DNA from: Streptosporangiaceae bacterium
GTDB taxonomy: Bacteria; Actinomycetota; Actinomycetes; Streptosporangiales; Streptosporangiaceae
Assembly: GCA_025934635.1 (NCBI GenBank)
Contig: JAICWX010000257.1
Span: 1 to 12,184 of the forward strand
Direction of reading: 5' to 3'
Length of the DNA: 12,184 bases
The position numbers and the translations under genes were made by a program. Within the stretch, counting starts at the first letter, position 1; each line of letters starts with the position of its first letter. Below are positions 11,540-12,184 of this stretch, one piece after another. The notes below the pieces were generated by a model that did no database searches, was not told the DNA's origin, and was given only the letters and a program-made list of their open reading frames with translations.

Positions 11540-12111
11540 GCGGGCGGCTCCTGGCCGACGGGCCGGCCCGCGCTCGGCAGGACGTCACGGGCCACGGCCA
11601 GGATGCCGCGCCCTTCGCGACCAGATCGCTGGGCCAGGCGGGTGAAGGCTTCCGTATCGCTGACGCCGTGCCGGGCCGCCTGCTCGCGCCATCCCGGCAG
11701 GGACCGGCTCAGCTCGGCGGGGTCCCCGGTGAGATGCGACTGCCCGTCCCTGATGGCGGTCAGGCAGGGGCCGCGCCCGGCCGCGTACTGCACGTGGCCC
11801 AGCGCGATGGCGGCCTCGCCGGCGTATACCGGAGTGCGGTAGCGGTCCGCGCCGGTCCCGGCGTCGCTGCCGATCTCGGTGACGCTGCAGCCCAGCACGC
11901 CTTCGGTGATCAGCAGGCCGCCCGCCACCGCCTCGCTCAGCAGCCGGCCGGGGTCCGAGCCGACGGCATCCTCCGCCACCAAGCGAAGGACCTCCGCCAG
12001 CGCTGCCCGGCTCGGACGCCGCTGACCTCCGTGTTTCCCGTACCCGCGTTCCCCACGCCTTGTCCTCCTGCCCGGCCCGGGCCCAGGATCTGCCTTACTT
12101 CGCCGAGGCAC
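11536..12111 (-). CDS. GAF-like protein with a partial ANTAR-like C-terminus
   Basis: This protein has 191 residues from GTG 12111, whose ribosome site is weak. TTG 11982 or GTG 11979 follow a perfect GGAGGT and are alternatives, but they would cut the helix RAALAEVLRLVAED that normally opens such GAF domains. After a basic, Gly-rich 35-residue leader, residues 50-150 resemble the first part of actinobacterial GAF domains: LLITEGVLGCSVTEI (66-80) and ALGHVQYAAGRGPCLTAIRDGQSH (103-126), then WREQAARHGV. Instead of the rest of GAF, the chain runs into SDTEAFTRLAQRSGREGRGILAVARDVL (151-178). That segment resembles only the last helices of ANTAR, as in the neighbour's AFALLAEASQHRNLKLTQIA. The ANTAR start (R..IGQAKGILM) is missing. 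It may be an internally deleted GAF-ANTAR protein, possibly a decoy or dimer partner. Its stop overlaps the start of the 97-aa gene. Confidence 0.75.
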   Translation of the reverse strand: MPRRSKADPGPGPGRRTRRGERGYGKHGGQRRPSRAALAEVLRLVAEDAVGSDPGRLLSEAVAGGLLITEGVLGCSVTEIGSDAGTGADRYRTPVYAGEAAIALGHVQYAAGRGPCLTAIRDGQSHLTGDPAELSRSLPGWREQAARHGVSDTEAFTRLAQRSGREGRGILAVARDVLPSAGRPVGQEPPA

Positions 12112-12184
12112 TTCCCGGCTCGGCGGTATCTAATCCGGCCGTGGCTCCGACCGTCAGGGAATGCCCGGCGGGCCGCGGGCATTA

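Overview
The window is very GC-rich DNA with short intergenic gaps and frequent GTG starts. It carries an ANTAR-domain regulator, a UdgX-type uracil-DNA glycosylase, a BrkB/DUF4235 gene pair, a ChaB protein and a sigma-B-like promoter (GTTT-N14-GGGTA). Together these point to a soil-type, high-GC actinomycete, perhaps of the Streptosporangiales/Streptomycetales kind. I cannot name the species from sequence alone.

Left part (1-2590): the 3' end of a LysR-type regulator converges on a long minus-strand gene for a one-pass membrane protein with a repeat-filled Pro/Ala/Ser/Gly/Val tail. A perfect 14-bp hairpin separates the two stops. Upstream of the membrane-protein gene is a 270-bp, comparatively AT-rich, palindrome-dense gap. 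It ends in two tandem 27-bp palindromes that touch the stop codon of the next gene.

Second block (2586-5163): a minus-strand pair, a zinc-independent medium-chain reductase followed by an HSL-family alpha/beta hydrolase, is transcribed divergently from a MarR regulator. The 134-bp divergent gap holds three 18-bp palindromes of the TGCTTC-N6-GAAGCA type, which look like the MarR operators. This reads as a self-regulated detoxification or xenobiotic-response locus.

Third block (5194-9727, all plus strand): a 94-aa protein with a CxxH/CxxC metal-site-like C-terminus lies 2 bp before a gene that fuses a group-II truncated haemoglobin to ankyrin repeats. Then come a BrkB/YihY membrane protein overlapped by a DUF4235 protein, behind a sigma-B-like promoter, and a VC0807-like membrane protein 8 bp before udgX.

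Right part (9728-12184): a ChaB-like protein and a small MT0933-like protein lie on the minus strand. Divergent from chaB is a GAF-ANTAR RNA-binding antiterminator. It converges on a minus-strand pair: a 97-aa protein and a GAF protein that ends in what looks like the last part of an ANTAR domain. The convergent stop codons overlap in one CTAG, placed in the loop of a GC hairpin. The general flavour of the right two thirds is stress response (redox/haem, DNA uracil, osmotic or general stress, antitermination).

The strongest unexplained signals are the nested palindromes at 2529-2586, the globin-ankyrin fusion with its coupled small partner, the GAF/partial-ANTAR protein beside an intact GAF-ANTAR gene, and the tandem repeats in the chaB/GAF-ANTAR divergent gap.
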